A stretch of DNA of 64,000 nucleotides from Massospora cicadina (Eukaryota > Entomophthoromycota > Entomophthoromycetes > Entomophthorales > Entomophthoraceae). The notes beneath the pieces are model-generated. The model saw nothing but the letters and a program-made list of their open reading frames with translations. It had not been told where the DNA came from and made no database searches. Each line of letters opens with the position of its first letter. The stretch's first letter is position 1. Position numbers and translations under genes: made by a program. The DNA lies in the NCBI GenBank assembly GCA_022478985.1, contig JAKSZP010008050.1, positions 95,275-159,274 on the forward strand. The letters run 5' to 3'. Of this stretch, positions 63,991 to 64,000 are shown in pieces.

Positions 63991-64000
63991 AAGATGCCAG

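Larger units (their letters stand above)
62315..64000 (-). mobile_element. LINE (non-LTR retrotransposon), 3' part
   Basis: The element runs off the right edge. Its GC content is clearly higher than its surroundings, the reading frames are less decayed, and the 3' untranslated part has three strong stems (62342-62478). The 3' limit near 62315 is where the GC-rich sequence ends; no long A-tail is seen. Confidence 0.75.

Noticed and set aside
1..64000. CRISPR arrays, rRNA or bacterial operons
   Set aside because: No regularly spaced identical repeats, no rRNA segments and no bacterial gene order were seen; the content is eukaryotic.

Overview
This is a repeat-rich stretch of a eukaryotic nuclear genome, most likely fungal. 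The one host gene I can support is a two-exon gene on the minus strand at 8686-8928 for the epsilon subunit of mitochondrial ATP synthase (ATP15 type). It has a fungal-like C-terminal tail and an intron of only 36 nt. Nearly everything else is decayed, partly nested retrotransposon sequence. The phylum cannot be settled from the sequence; a large, AT-rich, transposon-swollen fungal genome (an early-diverging lineage or a rust, for example) would fit.

Layout. 1-4929: remains of an old Ty3/gypsy-type element (T1) with a short SINE-like copy and two micro-insertions inside it. 4985-6660: integrase remains of another element (G) interrupted by an LTR. 7313-7612: a tRNA-headed SINE. 8686-8928: ATP15. 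9590-30136: one large nest flanked by a perfect 5-bp target duplication (AATGG). The outer element is A1 (+). It contains chromodomain element C (-, 10571-16525) in gag, repeat E and a second family A element, A2 (+, 22232-30120), in its 3' LTR. A2 in turn carries a Copia-like solo LTR. 30142-31000: a second copy of repeat E. 33240-34700: degraded chromodomain-type pol (F, -). 35348-41906: element A3 (-, duplication ACAAT). 42009-48290: element D (-, duplication AACTC). 49742-53805: element T2 (+), whose LTR holds a 666-bp insertion. 53806-61525: a second chromodomain element (C', +). 62315-64000: the 3' end of a LINE (-).

How the parts work. Families A, D and T share one primer-binding site that fits the 3' end of a single tRNA. 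C and C' instead carry an 11-nt site complementary to the predicted 5' end of their own transcript, the Tf1/sushi self-priming arrangement, and the two halves co-vary between elements. Family A keeps a 14-bp inverted repeat around its polypurine tract, with two compensated base changes. Most pol genes are broken by stops and frameshifts, many readable as G:C to A:T changes.

The most unusual signal is a set of very short insertions (about 17 to 46 bp) that share one 3' tail, ACCATCTAGTACTAAAAA or part of it. Each is flanked by a 12-16 bp target duplication. The 666-bp insertion at 49839-50504 ends in a related tail and has a 12-bp duplication, so it is probably a longer member of the same family.
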